Shown: piece after piece, positions 61,370 through 64,000 of the stretch | Numbering within the stretch: position 1 is the first letter of the stretch | Layout of the letters: each line of letters begins with the position of its first letter | Assembly (NCBI RefSeq): GCF_004359215.1 | Contig: NC_090610.1 | Location: 4,304,248-4,368,247 of the forward strand | Reading direction: 5' to 3' | DNA from: Bremia lactucae | Taxonomy: Eukaryota > Oomycota > Peronosporomycetes > Peronosporales > Peronosporaceae | DNA: 64,000 nt | Translations under genes and position numbers: made by a program | The notes under the pieces: model-generated | Databases searched by the model: none | The model's input: only the letters and a program-made list of their open reading frames with translations | Told to the model about the DNA's origin: nothing

Positions 61370-64000
61370 GTCACTTAGAGCCCTAATGGACTGTAGGGCG
61401 TCAAATAACTTAAGTCGTCGCCTGCTTATGATCACAGTGTGATGACTAATCACACTGTGGAGTCAGCTGTCGGCGTCTGTGCGAATGCACAGGCAGTGCC
61501 GCAGGTCCACCCACTCGAATAAGTCGAGTGGATTACGACATGAATGCACGCCTAGCGGGCGGCATTCAAGGAAGATATCCGTTGTCCAAAAGGAACAAAA
61601 CAGTGATCCTTGGTCGAATAGAGAGCCGACCTTAGAGGACCCGACTGTGATAGCGCAATCACAGTCGGAAGACGTTGAATGAATAAGTATTTACGTACTT
61701 GAGGAGAAATCTCCTCAAATAGTAAATGCTGAAGTGACTAGGCTTCAGCATTTTGAGGGATGAATCCCTCGGCAGCCTGCGGAAAAGAGGTCCCATGAAG
61801 AAACCAAGACATTAAATGCCTCGGATAATGGAGGATCAAGAATAGGCGCTTATGCTCTTGATCTGTATGCGCCTCCGAAGTCAACTTCGGAGATATATCA
61901 ATTACCAGCCCTAGAACCTGAACGGTTCTTGAGAGATCTGCATTGTGGCAGAATCAAGCTGATCTGCCTACTTGTCACAGAGGACGAATACGTAACCGAT
62001 ATTCGGTCAGCGGAAATTTTGCAAAGAACGAACAGGTTCCCAGCAGCTCATTGATGAACGAAAGTGTCCTTGATGTGAAACTCGGATTGAGAGAGATACT
62101 ACTCAATCCTGGGAGTCACTTAAGTCAATTCCTGTATACAAGGATTTGATTGAATTGAGGGATGTATTCCCTGGAACATTTTCATGCGAGTTGCCTAAGG
62201 ATAAAGGCACTCGACATGAGATCGAGCTCAAACCGGAATCGAAGTACTGTGTCATGAAGCAGTGGCCACTGCCTCGTGAACAAGTACTTGCGATCGATAA
62301 ATTCTTTACCGATCGAGTAAAAGCGGGCCATGTAAGGGAGTCAACCTCCCCACATAGCTCTCCGACCTTCTGTGTGCGAAAGGCCACAGGAGGGTGGCGG
62401 ATAGTGCAGGCATTCAATAAACTGAATGCTGCAACGGTACCGGCTCAAACGCCGATACCTAGAAAAGACGTAATCATAGATGGTATGTCTAAGATTACCA
62501 TCTTTTCGTCTATGGATATGATGGATGGTTGTATCAGATCCTTATGCGTGAACGGGACATCCCGTACACAGCAGTGAGCACTCCCAGTGGGATCCTCTGG
62601 GAATGGCTAGTAATGCCACAGTTCGCACCGAGTTATTTTGACGACGTTTCGTCCGTAGCTGAGCCATGGACGGAAAGACGGACGAGGAAGTTTATAAAAC
62701 TCACGTTCGTCAGGCTCTTACACTTTTGCGAATGCATTTGTACGAAAATCTCAAGAAGTGTATATTCGCTGCAAGTGAATTGCCACTTCTTGGGTGTATC
62801 GTCTGTAAACACGGCGTGCGCCCTGATCCCGAAAAGATCAAGGCAATCACCGACTGGCCAGTTCCAGTCGATGTCAAGGGACTCAGAAAGTTCATCGGAT
62901 TAGCGGCGTGCTTGCACAAGTACTTCCGCAATTATGCCTAGATGACAGTTCATCTCTCTCGTCTCTTGAAAAAAGACGAGAAATGGTTATGGAACGCTGG
63001 TTGTCAGCGTTTCTTTGAGGTATCAAGCAAAGCTTGATGCAAACGCTCATCTTGGTGATTGCAGAGTAAGACAGACCATTCCATGTGGTCTGTGACGCAA
63101 GCGATTTCGCAATTGACTGTGCGTTAATGCACTACTATACAGACGGCTCGGAGCGCGTCATCTGTTACCAGTCGCGTCAGCTGCAGCCAGCTGAACGCAA
63201 TTACCCAGTGCATGACAAGGAACTCCTTGACATGAAATGTGCATTGGCTAAATTTAGGGTTTATCTCCTACGAGATAGACCGTTCATCGTATATACGGAC
63301 CATGCGTCATTACGCACGGCCGTAAACAGCCCACACCTCTCGCAAAGAATGGCGAGGTGGCTATCCTTCTTCGCGGAGTATAACTTCTCCGTCGAATATA
63401 AACCAGGACGACTTAATGTCGTCGCTGATGCATTATCACGCCGACTCGATTTGAGTCAGCTGTGCACTCCAACAGTGAAATTAATCCCACTGTTGCAACA
63501 CTCATTGCAAGTGTTCTGTCGTCAACTTTGTTTGATGACATAAAGAAAGCCTACACAGAAGATAAGGACCTTCTATGTTTGATAGATCATTTAATGAATC
63601 CATCCGATCAATCTTTTGAAGATTTACCGGCTTTATATCGATCTTCATCCGATCGATACACAACCCGTAACGGCTTATTGTCTTACACAGCCGATACCGG
63701 CGACACCCCACGTGTCGTCGTCCCAACTCACAATGTTTTGCGCTTGCGCATCATGTATGAGTGTCACGATGCTCCAAGAAGTGGGCATCGTGGACGTGAC
63801 AAAACTTATTTTACAGAAAGTCGCGACTTTTACTGACCCCGCCAGTATCAGCTCATGCGCAAGTACATTCGTGCTTGCGAGGTATGTCAACGGGTGAAGC
63901 CTAGCCCTTCATCCCGTGCACCTCTTCAACCTCTACCACTTCCGGCAGAATGTTGGCAGTCCGTATCTATGGACTTCGTCTTCGGATTTCCCGAAGACGA
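61370..64000 (+). pseudogene. Gypsy protease, RT, RNase H and integrase start, plus strand, running off the window
   Basis: Protease start near 61375 (LSLRALMDCRASNNLSRRL; DCR for DSG). RT from 62146 (ELRDVFPGTFSCELPKDKGT; KQWPLPREQVLAIDKFFTDR; FCVRKATGGWRIVQAFNKLN) to SSMDMMDG, then a shift and WEWLVMPQFAPSYFDD, where about 22 residues between MPQ and FAPS are missing. The thumb (LPLLGCIVCKHGVRPDPEKI) is at 62666-62941. RNase H at 63085-63543 is open over 152 codons (MVCDASDFAIDCALMHYYTD; YTDHASLRTAVNSPHLSQRM; VADALSRRLD). The integrase finger is at 63750-63910 (YECHDAPRSGHRGRDKTYF; ACEVCQRVKPSPSS) and the core begins SMDFVFGFPED at the window end. It is the same lineage as element I. Confidence 0.85.

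Noticed and set aside
1..64000. tRNA or rRNA genes
   Set aside because: Scanning by eye for T-loop words (ggttcgaatc type) and rRNA landmarks gave none with a plausible cloverleaf; weak candidates such as 22020 (ggggttcgaagaacc) are LTR sequence.

Overview
The window looks like nuclear DNA of an oomycete, most likely a downy mildew or Phytophthora relative (Peronosporaceae). The evidence is a Crinkler (CRN) family gene with the LxLYLAR/K and HVLVVVP signatures, compact genes with 55-75 bp GT-AG introns, and very dense nested Ty3/gypsy and Ty1/copia debris. It is a draft scaffold: there is one N at 36735 and a block of exactly 100 N at 37450-37549.

Layout. 1-22.0 kb is a retrotransposon graveyard. 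It holds gypsy fragments on both strands, a gypsy element on the minus strand (3.6-10.4 kb), copia copies in both orientations (10.6-18.1 kb), a gypsy pol fused to copia at 18.1 kb, and nested LTRs up to 22.0 kb. A three-exon host gene follows (22476-25226): a membrane-anchored glutaredoxin-like domain fused to a GH85 endo-beta-N-acetylglucosaminidase, with the catalytic residues of both domains replaced. 25.9-30.2 kb is gypsy/LTR material. A single-exon CRN gene lies at 30321-32717 (minus). 32.9-44.2 kb is again retroelement, including a nearly readable gypsy gag-pol on the minus strand (37.7-42.4 kb) and a MULE-like transposase remnant.

44.8-55.2 kb is a gene island: a six-exon coiled-coil gene (+), a two-exon ABC half-transporter (-), a PPR protein (+) divergent from the ABC gene across 138 bp, a two-exon major facilitator transporter (+), and a CENP-B/pogo-type transposase-derived gene (-) whose third catalytic Asp is gone. 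55.5-64 kb returns to gypsy elements: one on the minus strand with a chromodomain and an internal inversion, and one on the plus strand that runs off the window.

The most striking repeated pattern is an ambisense gypsy layout. In at least five places a long ORF lies between the end of pol and the 3' LTR but on the opposite strand to pol. It runs toward pol and partly overlaps the integrase or chromodomain end. Purine tracts directly next to the LTR (in pol sense) and primer-binding sites next to the 5' LTRs independently fix element orientation and show that the extra ORF is antisense. Antisense extra ORFs are known from some plant gypsy elements. I know of no description of this family in oomycetes, but I could not search.
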